This document shows, in pieces, positions 34,740 through 52,373 of a stretch of DNA of 64,000 bases. Made by a program: the position numbers and the translations under genes. The stretch lies in contig BDSL01000012.1 in the NCBI GenBank assembly GCA_003116995.1, positions 795,001 through 859,000 of the forward strand. The letters are read 5' to 3'. The stretch is from Yamagishiella unicocca (taxonomy: Eukaryota > Chlorophyta > Chlorophyceae > Chlamydomonadales > Volvocaceae). The stretch's first letter is position 1. Every line of letters starts with the position of its first letter. A model generated the notes under the pieces. It ran no database searches. It was not told the origin of the DNA and was given only the letters and a program-made list of their open reading frames with translations.

Positions 34740-34811
34740 GGGTCTCTAGCTCAGTGGTAGAGCAGCTGACTGCAGATCAGCAGGTCTCCGGTTCGATCCC
34801 GGAGGGGCCCT
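34740..34811 (+). tRNA. tRNA-Cys (GCA)
   Basis: A full cloverleaf can be drawn: acceptor GGGTCTC/GGGGCCC, D stem GCTC/GAGC, anticodon stem GCTGA/TCAGC with loop CTGCAGA (anticodon GCA) and T stem TCCGG/CCGGA with loop TTCGATC. The discriminator base is T, the U73 identity base expected for Cys. No intron and no encoded CCA are present. A TTTT run right after the gene is a polymerase III terminator. It stands alone, about 35 bp from the end of the LINE cluster. Confidence 0.97.
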
Positions 34812-35949
34812 TTTGTTCTGTATGTCCTTGGAATTGGTGAGGCCCAACCTTGCGTCCTGTAACTTCCGTTTTACTCCCTAGCCTTGTGTATATTTGAGTT
34901 TAAGGCTGTGGATGGCAATGTCGAGAGGTTGAGTATTCGAGTTGAAAGTGTAGCGGAGAGCCGGGATGCGTGGGTTCATCCCCACGTAACAAACCGATGA
35001 CTTTCGGAGTCATGCCTCGTGCAATATGGGTATCAACGAGTAAGTGGTGCTTTGCATGCAGGTTCGACGGCGCAGGGAAAAGACACGGAGTTGCACGGAG
35101 CTGCTGATAGCCCCTCAGCTATCTTCGTCGGCATGTCGTTGGGGGAATGTCAAGGATGGGGGCTAGGTTAGGAGGCCCTGGCTGCAGGTGCAGACACAGT
35201 TTTGTGTGTGAGAGACCCCAACAAGCCTCACCTACACCTTGCCCACAGCGCAAATCCCGCCTGGGGTGCTGGCTGCTGCTCTTGTTGCCTCGGGACTACT
35301 GACTGGTGTCTTGGTGGTTTGCCATTGCTGCAGTGCGGCTGGGTTTCTGCCTCTTTAGCTTCTCTTTCGTCTCCTTCAGTGCCCGGCGATGTGCCCGGTG
35401 GTTCTGCCTCGCAGCACACATTACTCCCACCATCGCCCGAGAAGGCGCCATGGCCACGGAACGGTCACATTCAACCCACAAACGGAACGTACGGCATGAC
35501 ATGCCTCTACGACGGCACTATTGGCATGACATGCCTCCAGTAGCCTCACCGCGCCTCCACCGCTCGCTCGCTCGCGCTGCATCATCACCCGAACGCACAT
35601 CCTGCCTCCGCCTTGCTCACCTTGCAGCAGCGTGGAAAACACGATCACCGGCAGCGAAACACCGGCCAGGCCTGCCCTCCCTGCACCCCAGCACCGTGCC
35701 CAAATTCCGACTTGGCCTTTTTTACTGATCCCCGACAAGCACCCACCCCGCACACCCGGGCGCTAGCTATCAGGCCCAGTCCCGCCACGCAGCTCACCCG
35801 CGGTCTCCAGCTCTCCATTCCCCAGCCCTGCCTACCCGCCATTCCAACCAACCACACCACAGTGTCAGGCGATGTGCCCGATGGTTCTACCTCTTGGTCT
35901 GTAACCGTTACAACAACCAAAAGCCGCCCAGGCCCTAGGAGCCCAGGCC
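34812..35949. other. Unassigned region between tRNA-Cys and glycerol kinase
   Basis: I find no convincing gene. A related 35-bp stretch (gcgatgtgcccggtggttct and a diverged copy) occurs near 35385 and 35868. A minus-strand TGTAA at 35912-35908 may serve glycerol kinase polyadenylation, only about 40 nt past its stop. Confidence 0.4.
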
Positions 35950-42279
<6,330 letters not shown>

Positions 42280-42726
42280 TGCCACGCAGCTGCCTCCAAA
42301 TTGAGTTGTTTACGCGCGGCAAGCTTATCGGAAGCGAGAAAGCGACCAATTGGTAACCGTGCTGGGTACTGGAGGATACTGGAGGAGCTGCGTATCGTAT
42401 TGCCCCGCTACGTTTATAGGTTATATGAGCATGTCGGATCATTTTGGGCCTGCAAGCACACAACTACCCTTTGCGCGTTGGCAGTTGCCTTTTCACATGC
42501 TGACGTGTTAACTCACCGATACCGAAACATTCAGAGCTACACGCCCCGATCAAGTTATTGTCATTACTGCCATCCTGACTTTCACGCTTAGCAGGCAACC
42601 TTTGACGCCAGTACTAGAGTTGAAGTGAAGTCTTTGTATGCAAGAATTCGTGCCTTTGCCTGTTTCCGAAAAAATACATTGCATGCTGGGATATAGCCGT
42701 AGCGTAGGTTCCACTGCAGGGCTTCA
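42280..42726. promoter_or_regulatory. Divergent promoter region, glycerol kinase / ZIP
   Basis: 447 bp separate the two divergent start codons. The segment is clearly more AT-rich than its surroundings (ggttatatgagc near 42419). No specific regulatory motif is assigned. Confidence 0.5.
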
Positions 42727-45700
42727 ATGAATCGCGGGCTGCTTGGACGATCGGAAAATGAGGACGCGTTTGCCGGCACCGCTGCTCTCAGTTCAGATGA
42801 GGCGGCCGGAGGCACAGAAGATACCCTTGGATTGCGGATCGCAGCAGTATTCATTATCCTTGCAGCTGGCCTCCTTGGCGGCGTGCCGCCACTCTTTATC
42901 AAGACCCTGCAGAACCAGGATAGCCTGCATACCTTCCTAGTACGAGCGTTTTCAGCAGGAGTAATCTTGGCGCTGGCTCTGGTGCATATAGTGCCCGGTG
43001 CGTTTGGGCACACCGGCGCATGCCCATCGTCGCGTTCGGTGTTTCCTCCATTATAAAGCACCAAAGCCCCATATGCGTTCATACTTATCACCTCCCGAGT
43101 GCCGCAGATTGCGACAATCGTGCCGCTCGGCGCCAGCTGCCCCCACGCACCCCGCGCGCCCATGCACCACCTGCTCATCCCACGGCGCCCTCTTCCATTT
43201 GTCCTGCCGCCCCTCCAACCTTCCTCCGCCCTTCTTCCCCTTCCCCCCCACCCCCAACTCCTCCGCCTGCCTGCGCTACGCCCCTCGCGCCCCCTGCACC
43301 CTTGCCTGTAGAAGCCATCGAGGAGCTGGTCGACATCGGGGGCGTGGCCTACCCCATCGGCGGCACCTCCGTCCTCTTCGGCCTGCTGGTCATGGTCTTC
43401 ATAGAGCACGGGGCCCACTTGATGTACGGCATGCCGCACGGACACGCCCACGCGCACCAGCAGGACGACGGCCACCGCCGCATCGCCGCGGCACCGGCGC
43501 CGGTGCCCGAGGCGGGGCCAGCCTCCTCTGACGCTGACGCCAAGCGCCCTGACGGCGGCGGCCACCAACGCAGCCACACCCATGGAGAGTCGCGCTCGCG
43601 TGACCACTCGAGGCACGGGCAAGGAAAGCTCCATTGCAGACATGTCCCTTCGCCGCTGGCGCCGGCGCCCGCGCCGGCGCCGGCGCCGGTGCCGCCACAG
43701 CTGAAGCAAGACCAGCAGCAGGTCGGTCAGCGGTCGCCGCTACGGGTCCAACCCGCCAAAGGCGCCCCCCCTGGAGGCGCCGCTCCCGGCGAAGGTGCCT
43801 TTGTACGGCACTCGGCGGGGCCGTCGCTTTGCCACCGTGTGGGCTCTGCCGGCGCCGCCGCCGGCGCAGCCGGCGGCGGCGGCGATGGCTCCTTGGCGAA
43901 GGCCAACGCGCCGCTGTGCTGCAGCTCCTCGCCGCTGCTTGGGAGAGGGGCGCGGTCGGAGCACGGCGTCTGCGGAGCTGGTGACGCCGAGGGCGAGGAG
44001 GGCGCGGTCGTGGTGGCGTCGGCCGAGGCGGCTGCGGTCGGCGGCCCAGTGTCGCGGGCGCTGCTGCTGCAGTGCCCCCCGGACCACTGCCACGATTGCG
44101 TGTCGCGCTCCTCGGCACCCAATTGGGCGTCTGCGGTGGAGGCGACCGCGGAGGGGGGCTCGCCGCTGCGGCTGAGGGTCATCGCCTACCTCTTCGAGTG
44201 AGCCGGGGGGGGGGCATAAGAACTGTTTACGCGACGGGACGGGATAGTTGGCGCATGGTCGTCGCACACCGATTTTGTGGGCGCATGCTGGAGGGGGGTG
44301 GGGGCCGGGGGATGTGAAACCCATGAACCACAACCACCATGACTGGAGGCAAATCTCAGTCCCAGGGACGGCCCCTAGGCTGTCGCAGCACCGTGTCAGG
44401 GGTGCGAGCTGCCGCGCGCCGAAACCCGCCCTTCCCCCCTGCCTGCTGCTAAGCTGCCCTGCGCTCCCCGCCCTTCACCCCTGCCTGCTGCAGGCTGGGC
44501 TGCATCTTCCATTCGTTCATCATCGGCCTGTCACTGGGCGTTAACCAGACCAGCCTGTCCCAGGTGGGCAGGCGGGCGCGGCGCGGGGGTAAAAATGAAA
44601 GCCGTCCACCCGTCGTGCGTTCAAACCGCTTGCCGTGCGCTCGCACCGACGTCATGAACACGCACCTGCACGCACATCGCACACAAACCCCGGCAATCCA
44701 TCCCCCGACAACGACAACCTCCCTCCCTCCTTTCCCTCCCTCCTTTCCCTCCCTCCTTTCCCTCCCTCCTTTCCCTCCTCCCTTCCCTTCCCTCCCCTCC
44801 CTGCCTCCTGTGTCATGCAACCGGGCCTTATCGCCTTCCCTCCCCTCCCTGCCTCCTGTGTCATGCAACCGGGCCTTATCGCTTTCCCAATCCCTGCCTT
44901 CCCTCCCCTCCCTGCCTTCGCGCGCAGGTCCGGGCGCTGCTGCTGGCCCTGGCCTTCCATCAGGCGCTTGAGGGCCTCAGCCTGGCCAGCGTCATCAACC
45001 GGGGGGGCTTCTCCACACTCAAAGCGGCAACCATGGTGGCGATGTACAGCGTCACGTGCCCAGCGGGGGTGGCAATAGGTGGGTCGGTGGGTCGGCGGGC
45101 AGGTGGGGGTGGCAATAGGTGGGTCGGTGGGTCGGCGGGCAGGTGGGGGTGGCAATAGGTGGGTAGGTGGGTCGGGGGGTCGGGGGGCAGAAATCGGTGT
45201 ATGTCCTGTCCCTGTAAGGAAGGGGGAAGGCGAGGGGAGTGAAACCAGGATTTAGCATTCGGACTGGCGGATAATTCATGTCGGGCGGTTTGGTGGAGGG
45301 AACGACGTTGGAGAGCGGTTGAGGGGCAAAACGTGTTCACCTACGCCTTAAACAGCCCCTTACGTTGTTACGTACCTCTGGGGGATGATTGATGTAGGCC
45401 TCTTATTAGTTCAAGAAAAACGAAACAGCAATATTCGACGTCTTGACGGGGGCTGTATGCACCTTCTGTACGTGGGGTTGCCGTTTTGCGCTTACCGGGT
45501 TGGATATGCGCTCCTCTCTTAACCGCTTTTCCATGGCAAACTACTTCAACCGTCGACGGTTGCAGGCATCGCCGTCGCGTCGTCGTACGACCCGGAGAGC
45601 ACCCAGGCCCGCGGTGCGCAGGGCTGCCTTAACGGCGTGTCCGGCGGCATGTTGCTGTACATATCCCTGGTGCAGCTGGTGGCGGAGGACATGGGAAAGT

Positions 45701-45894
45701 ACCTGGGGGAGCCGGCGGAGGAGGCTGGCGGCTCCGAAACCGACGCGGCGGCGGCGACCCGTGGGTCGCGACCGGCCTGCGGCCACGGCCACGCCCCCGG
45801 CTCCGGCGGCATGGGCTACCGCATCCGGATGCCGTCCTTCCTGGCCTTCTGCGCGGGGGCCGCCTCCATGTGCACTCTGGCGGTGTGGGCGTGA
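42727..45894 (+). CDS. ZIP-family metal (zinc/iron) transporter
   Basis: Five exons fit: 42727-42997, 43312-44197, 44494-44563, 44928-45078, 45566-45894; 568 residues. ZIP carriers bring divalent metals into the cytosol across the plasma or vacuolar membrane. Membrane segments: about 37-60 (AAVFIILAAGLLGG), 70-92 (FSAGVILALALVHIVP), a third with VLFGLLVMVFIEHGAH, then after a loop of about 250 residues IFHSFIIGLSLGV (metal-site His in TM4), LALAFHQALEGLSL (HQxxEG of TM5), and two to three C-terminal segments ending CTLAVWA. The loop between TM3 and TM4 is His-rich at its start (HGHAHAHQ) and middle (HTHGES, DHSRHG) and then Pro/Ala/Gly-rich, as usual for metal-sensing loops but very long. The 40-bp repeat at the exon 4 end duplicates its splice donor. 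No typical signal peptide is seen. Confidence 0.95.
44718..44882. repeat. Pyrimidine repeats in a ZIP intron
   Basis: A ccctccctcctttc-type run is followed by a 39-bp duplication containing gtgtcatgcaaccgggcctt (two copies), all within the intron between exons 3 and 4. Confidence 0.8.
45062..45180. repeat. 40-bp repeat spanning a ZIP splice donor
   Basis: The end of exon 4 with its donor (ggcaatag|gtgggtcgg) is repeated at +40 and +80, so three near-identical donors lie in a row at 45079, 45119 and 45159. Forty is not a multiple of 3. Confidence 0.9.
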
Positions 45895-47334
45895 GAACAC
45901 ATTGCCTTGCAGCGGCGGCAGTGACAGCGGAGGAAGCAGCGGCGGCGGCGGCAGCAGCTAGGGCCACTCACGCAGCGCAGTAGCTTTACTATCACGTCTT
46001 TGGTTGAGCACGCAGCACGCAGCACGCATCGCTTGCAGTACAGGAACGCATTCCCGGAACTACCGAAGCGAATACATGGGTTCATACCTTCATCATCATG
46101 TGTGTGTGGGGGGGGTGGGGGGGAGCGGACGGCTCCCATCTTCTTCGTGTGGCTGCCTGGAGGAGCGCTGAGGGAGAGGCTTCGACCCGTAAGGGGCTTC
46201 GTGGGCGGAACCGAACGCATCGGGACCGCGGGAAGATAGGGCTGAGCTGCTCGCCGCGTGGAGAATTGTGGCTTCAACATCCTGGCATGCATGCCGTACG
46301 GCACATGTTCGATTTTGCGGCGTTCCGTAGGGGACCTTGCGTGGGGGATTTTAGGGTTCTGCGGTAATCCGGTGGGGGGTCTGCAGCACGTGCATTGTGC
46401 ATGTACGACGGCGCATGCGTTGGGGAGCGTGTTAGGTGCTGTTGCAACGGGTGCCGATATGCACAACGGAGCGGCCTTGCGGGAGGCCGGTAGGGGCCGG
46501 GGCCGGGCTGTTGGAGTTAAGGGGCAGCCCGGAGCGGCGTTGGGAGCCCGTCCGAAAAACCGAATGTGCCGTATTCGTAGCAAATGCGCCTCGTACACTA
46601 GTACGATTGCGTCGTACTTAGGACCGCACCGAAGCCAACGCCTCTACCCCTGAAGACCTAACTTTGGGTGGCAATGAAAGGGCGGGTGGTTAGGGAATTG
46701 CATACCGGTATGCCACTGTACAAGCTGGTACGGCACTTGCCGGCCGAATGCGAGAGCCTGCGGCGGCAAAGCAAATAGCAGAGAGGAACCCCTGGGTGCT
46801 GAAAATGACGTGTCCAGGTTGGCCAGGATGGCGTGCGGAGGAGCCTATGTATAGGGAGTCAGGAAAGAGGCGCTGACTCTAGGCGAGCTGCGTTTCGAAA
46901 GCCTGTGTTTTGCGGTGACTGTGATTATGGTGGCAACGCAGCAGCGGTAGGCGCTCGTAGGCGCTGGTAGGAACGTGGGATGGAGCAATGTTGGTACATT
47001 ATCAGGAGCGGATGCTCGGTGCTGGATGCAGCGGTTGGGAGCTGTGTGCGCTGTGGAGGCTGGCGGAAGACGTGCATTTGGGGGTCGGCGGACGACGTGC
47101 ATTGGAGGCCGACGGAAGACGTGCATTTCGGTTCGTTATGAGGTGGGCAAACCACCGCATACGCAATCAGGTAGCGAGCTGTTTGTTGTTGATTCTCGCA
47201 CGCTAGGCGCTGCGTGCCCGTTTTTAGTCAGTGTCATAATAAGGAACTGGGGACGCTGCTGAGCCAGCCCGAAGTGTCATGTGTTCAGCGTCTCAGCCAA
47301 GTTCGGAGGTCTTGCAGGGCGACGCGGTGTCCTC
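45895..47334. other. Unassigned region downstream of ZIP
   Basis: This covers the ZIP 3' flank and about 1.2 kb in which I recognise no gene. A short repeat (gacgtgcatt with ggcggaagacgtgc variants) recurs three times at 47060-47130. Confidence 0.5.
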
Positions 47335-47617
47335 AGTGACCTCGGAAGAGAGGACGTCGTGACCTCGGTGTCCTCGGAAGAGAGGACGTCGTGACCTCGG
47401 TGTCCTCGGAAGAGAGGGGACGTCGTGACCTCGGTGCCCTCGGAAGAGAGGGCGTCGTGACCTCGGTGTCCTCGGAAGAGAGGACGTCGTGACCTCGGTG
47501 TCCTCGGAAGAGAGGACGTCGTGACCTCGGTGTCCTCGGAAGAGAGGACGTCGTGACCTCGGTGTCCTCGGAAGAGAGGACGTCGTGACCTCGGTGTCCT
47601 CGGAAGAGAGGACGTCT
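47335..47617. repeat. 32-bp minisatellite, 9 copies
   Basis: Units containing tgacctcggtgtcctcggaa are repeated nine times. The first is shortened and one carries a 2-bp insertion (gaggggacg). It lies between the convergent ZIP and nucleoside hydrolase genes. Confidence 0.95.
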
Positions 47618-47998
47618 TGGTGGGGGGGTGCCGCTCGGTCAGTGGGTAAGCTCACGTGGTACGCACACGATTCACCACCAGGCACCCCCCCATCCTGCCA
47701 CCCTACAGCCCTGCCATGGCCGCCAGGACTTGAAAACACAGCTTTCACCCCACCACCACACCCTACACCCACCCCAATCACGGAGCGCTCAATTCCCCAC
47801 GAGCCTAGACCATAACTCCACCACCAAGCGAAACCAACTCCCCCACGACCACGCACCCCCTGCAACAGACGCGGATCATCTCACCTCCCCATGGCATACC
47901 TAAACCAAGTTCTCTCCAGCATGCACTTACAAACGAGTGTCCCAAACCCTTCCTCATCGGTTCTACTTATGTCTCAGTGCTAACCCATGGGGTTCCTC

Positions 47999-50900
47999 TC
48001 AGATCCCCTTCCCGGGGCCCTCAACTCCCCCCCGCAGGCCCTCTCGGGCATTGAGTGGCGACACCGCATCCGCCCTCCCTATGGCCTCCAGCAGCAGCTC
48101 CCAGAACCCCGCCACGTTCACCCGCAGAGCCACATTGACGTTGGGCGGCCGCTCCGACTGGCCCCACACGTCACACACCGTCTGGCCGTACGACAGGCTC
48201 GAGAGCGTCTCGACGTCCACCCGCATGCGCCGGCACTCGAAGAGGTCGGGCCGGATGACCCAGGCCACGGCCACGGGGTCCTGGGGGGCAGAGCGGCAGT
48301 GGGGGGTTGTGGCGGTGTTGGCAGGGGCGTCGTACAGGTGTGTGAATGAGAACGCGGCGGCGTCGACTGACCATGGCAAAGTAAATCGACGATACCATCG
48401 ACGATAACGGTGTGCGTTGGCATCACTTATAACATAAGACAGCTGGGAGACGTCTGCCGACCGGATCGACTAACGGTCGGCTAACGGTCGGCCAACGGTC
48501 GCTAACGGTCGGCCAACGGTCGGCTGCGTGGGGTAGAGAGGAAACCCGCGGAGCGACGGAGGTACCGGTAGGTTGGGTGCAGGGGGTATGATGGGCTCGC
48601 CGCTTCCGCCGGATTCTTACGTGAAGCGGCGGGTGCTCGAAGCGGAACACGCGCTTGTACGTCTTCGCAAAGAACAGCAGCAGCTGCTGGATGGCGTGAC
48701 GGAAGGGGCTGCTCGCGGCGGCGGCGGCGGCGGCGGCGGAGGTGGAGGAGGCGGCGGCAGAGATGGAGGCAGCGGAAGCGCAGCCGCCTACGGCGCCGTC
48801 CGCCTCGTCGGGACGCGCGGTGTCCAGGGAGGGCCCCCCGGATGTGGCAAACGGTGTTCCGTCGACGCCGCCAGCAGCCGTGACGCCGCCGTCAGCCTTC
48901 CCCGCCCCTAACCCGGTCCCCAGCCCGCCGCCGCCGCCGCGGCCCCCTCCGATGGCGGCAAGGACGTCCGGGGTGGCCAGCACCGTATGAGTCACCTGCG
49001 ATGGGAACGGCGAGGCCCGGAACGCGCTGATATCGGACGTTTGTTCACGTGTGCCGTACGAGACCCTGTCGTACAAGCGCACTCGCGCATCAAGCCGTGG
49101 CAGGTGGAGGACGGTGGCATGGCTTCCGCTCCCGCCGTAAACCCCGCCGTCACCACCACCCTCTGGCCCCAGCCACCCAGCCACCCAGCCACCCAGCCAC
49201 TCACCCAGCATGCAAATCCAAACGGCTGTCCTCAACGGTTTTTTTACGTACACGGGTTTTCCTTGCAACCCTCCCGCGCATCCACCCGCCCACTCCCTCA
49301 CCTCACCTCCAGTGGCACCATGGTCAGGGGCACCCCGGCCTCGAACACGATCTTGGCGGCCTCGGGCTGCAAGAGCTCGTCGGAGGTTGTGGTGTGGTGT
49401 TAGGGTTTTGGTAGTGTCCTGAAACACCGAGCGACATGGGAGACGGGCGCCGGTGAGGAGCTCGTCGGGTATGTGACTGTAACATTTTTGTATAACATTC
49501 TTGTTGGCGGCGTCATACGATTCGGCGTACATCCCCTGGTGGTGGTGTGGTGGTAGTGGTGGCGGTGGTGGTGGCGGTGGTGCTACAGGAAGATGCGGTG
49601 TGCAGTGCTGAGTCCTCTGGTGCAACTCACGTCGGTCTGGATGTTGAACTCCACCACCGGACCTGAGGACCGGCGGACCCGGAGGGTAGGCAGACAGTAC
49701 GGTCGGCCGGGGGGTTCCGGGTGTGCGTTGGGGTAAGAACGGTTGGCAGCGGAGCGGTGATGCGACAGTGGTCAACGTGCCGGCTGCCGTACAACTACTG
49801 AACTGCCGTACATCTCACAACACGTCACCCAAGATCCCCTCCCCAACACCTGTTCTCATCATCTTTACTTTGCCAAAGCAGGCCCCCCCCTGGCTCCGCT
49901 CCCTTCCCCCCTTTCATCCCAAGGTGTTTTTCGCCACATCCCGCCCCACCAGTGTTGCCAACGCCCATGCAGCCCCCCATGATGACCAACTCCACCCGGT
50001 CAGCCACCTCAGGGTACACGGTCAAAAGCAGCGCGGCGTTGGTCAACGCGCCGGTGCAGATGAGCCTGGGACCGGGGGGAGGGAGTGGTCAGGCGGGATT
50101 CAGGGGCTCGGGGTTTTCGGAGCGGACCGGCAAGCGGGTGGTTTCGGGGCGTTCCGGGACCGCCCTCACCTGACTCGTCCTCGCCCTCCTCCTCGCGGCG
50201 CAACCGCCCCACCGCCGCAGGCGCCCCGCTCTTCTCCTCCTCCATCCTCCCCTGGCTCCCCTCCCTGGAGCTCGTCGTACGCCGCCGCGATGGTGTCGTA
50301 CATGACGTTGATCGCCTTCCCGGGCAGCGGCTCCCGCGTGCTGCGAGGCAGCAGGCGGCCGCCGGCGGGGCCGTCCAGCCCGGAGTCACCGTGGATCTCG
50401 GGGCAGAGCACGGGGCCCCGCATGAGGGGGCGGGGCTGGCCGGCCACGACACCTGAGTGGGGCGGTGGAGTACGGGGAGTGCGGGGACGGGTTTTCGGGC
50501 TGGGTACGGAGGTTCGGCATACACAGGTGGGTGATGGGTGACCCACCCCCTCCCCCAGTTCCAGCAACCAGGTCCCAGCAACCAGGTCCCAGCAACCAGG
50601 TCCCAGCAACCAGGTCCCAGCAACCAGGTCCCAGCAACCAGGTCCCAGCAACCAGGTCCCAGCAACCAGGTCCCAGCAACCAGGTCCCAGCAACCAGGTC
50701 CCAGCAACCAGGTCCCAGCAACCAGGTCCCAGCAACCAGGTCCCAGCAACCAGGTCCCAGCAACCAGGTCCCAGCAACCAGGTCTTTTTGCAAGGCTCCT
50801 CCCGTTCCCTCCTTGCTGGGGATGGTTTCACAATCCCGCACCTGCACACTGCCACACACACCCAGGCCGTCGACCCAATCCCGATTTCAAGCGCTCCGCC

Positions 50901-51206
50901 CAGCTCCCTAAGCCCGCATGTCGTTACCTATGTGGCTGAGCCCCACAGCGTCCAGCACGTCCAGAGCGTTGTGGGTGACCTTAACCAAAGTCTGATTTCC
51001 CCCAATCGTGCTGACGCCCAGCAGCCGCAAGCCGGGAGTGTGGCCTGCGCGTTCGGTGACCGGCGTCTTCGGAAAGTTGGGCTCTCGCTACAGGGGATTG
51101 ATTGATTCCGGAAGAAATTGCAGGGAAGCTGACCTGCCAGGAGGATTGCCGTCGCATCATCGTGGCCGGGGTCACAGTCCAACCAGACCGGTATAGGGCG
51201 GGCCAT
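47999..51206 (-). CDS. Inosine/uridine-preferring nucleoside hydrolase
   Basis: Eight exons fit in phase: 51206-51134, 51044-50928, 50452-50170, 50065-49950, 49662-49631, 49366-49307, 48995-48621, 48280-47999; 445 residues. The family hydrolyses ribonucleosides to base and ribose in nucleoside salvage. Motifs: WLDCDPGHDDATAILLAG (DxDxGxDD calcium/ribose site, residues about 8-25), LLGVSTIGGNQT, THNALDVL, CTGALTNAALLL, VIMGGCM, EFNIQTDPEAAKIVF, LTMVPLEVTHTVL and, across the last junction, PPLHDPVAVAWV with the catalytic-site HDP. Two low-complexity inserts are present: a Gly/Arg/Glu-rich stretch after AAAYDELQ, and about 80 residues of Gly/Ala/Ser before PFRHAIQQLLLFF. These make it about 100 residues longer than usual. 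The start is the single ATG before the DCD motif. It is divergent from the Myb-like gene. Exon 1 alone is duplicated at 60911-60983. Confidence 0.95.
50562..50786. repeat. 14-bp minisatellite (16 copies) in a nucleoside hydrolase intron
   Basis: The unit agcaaccaggtccc repeats about 16 times without change in the intron between exons 51044-50928 and 50452-50170. Confidence 0.97.
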
Positions 51207-51577
51207 CACCTTTTGTGCGGGTGGCGACGCTGCTCAAATTAATTTAGGCCGACGAATAGTACTCACAGCACGCTAAAGTACTGCATTTTGTGGACTGGCG
51301 TCTTCAACACACGGCGTACCTGTACCGTTTTTGCGGGAAGCTTCGGACGCTAGGATAATTGGGGACAGGGTGCCATAATGTTATTCAAACGGTATTCATA
51401 ACTTAGATCCTTACTATAATACAGTTAGTCCGCCATAGGCGCTCCACAACACCCAACTTCTTAACTTCCGTCTTCATTTGTACGCGCCGGCCAAGCAACG
51501 GTTATGCACATGGGATTCCTGTAATCAACGTTAGTAGTCTTGGGCCGTCTGAGCTAGGGCGCCTGCCTCCTGATCCG
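51207..51577. promoter_or_regulatory. Divergent promoter region, nucleoside hydrolase / Myb-like gene
   Basis: The segment between the nucleoside hydrolase ATG and the first upstream exon candidate of the Myb-like gene is AT-richer than its neighbours (caaattaatttagg, actataatacag). It is duplicated at 60984-61354. No specific site is assigned. Confidence 0.4.
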
Positions 51578-52244
51578 ATGGGCCGGCTCCGCGATGGACC
51601 GGCGCGCGTGCCGCGTCCCGGCAGCGAGCCCCTCCAAATAAGCAGCTCGTTATTACCCTCTTTGGCTCTGGAGCAGCAGCGTGGCGCAGCCTACCTAGGC
51701 CAGTGCCTGCTGGAGCCGAGTGCGCGGGTGGCGACGGCGCCCATGCTGCTGCCGTACGTGCAGCACCTGGGGCCGCCTCCGCCCGGTGGGTTTGAAGCAT
51801 GCGGCTGCGGTGGTTTGACGGGATGGGCCTGACGCGATGCATGGGAGCCTCATCAGACATTCATCCTGTTCACGAGGAAGGGTGTGGCATGTGCTGTCAT
51901 AAGGTGCCGCTGGTGCCATCCCACGCCTGCTCAACCCCGTCACCCGCACAGGCTCCGCTGCAACCACCACACCTGAATGCCGTACGCTGCACGCTACCGA
52001 ATGCCGTGCCGTACCGCCGCAGGGAACGTGCCGCGCTTCCGACCGTCCGACTTCCCGACGAAGCAGCCGGATCCGACTCTCCTCGCGCAACCCGTCCCTC
52101 AGGTGACCCAAATCCAACCGCCAACCGCCACAACCACCAACGCCACAACCGCCATCGTCATTGGCTGCGGCTGCAGCCGTCGCAGCTTGTGCCACGAGCC
52201 ACTGGGCCTTGGCGTTTGCGCTTGCTTGCGTGCTGCCTTCGTTG

Positions 52245-52246
<2 letters not shown>

Positions 52247-52275
<29 letters not shown>
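52247..52275. repeat. TG dinucleotide run
   Basis: About 14 TG units upstream of the Myb-like first exon. The duplicated copy (62024-62048) is 4 bp shorter. Confidence 0.95.
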
Positions 52276-52277
<2 letters not shown>

Positions 52278-52373
52278 CTCGTCCAACCGAGGCTCATCTA
52301 ACGGGTGCACTGATATTCTCAACCCCAACCCGACCATCCCTGCCCCGCTCTCGCTCTCCGTTCGTCAACACAG

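Noticed and set aside
34925..35010. Possible second tRNA (cgtgggttcatccccacg arm)
   Set aside because: The T-arm-like hairpin has no matching acceptor, D or anticodon arms.
47617..47900. 190-codon minus ORF through the 32-bp repeats
   Set aside because: Most of it is the repeat (RTPRSRRPLFRGH), with no start or splice support.
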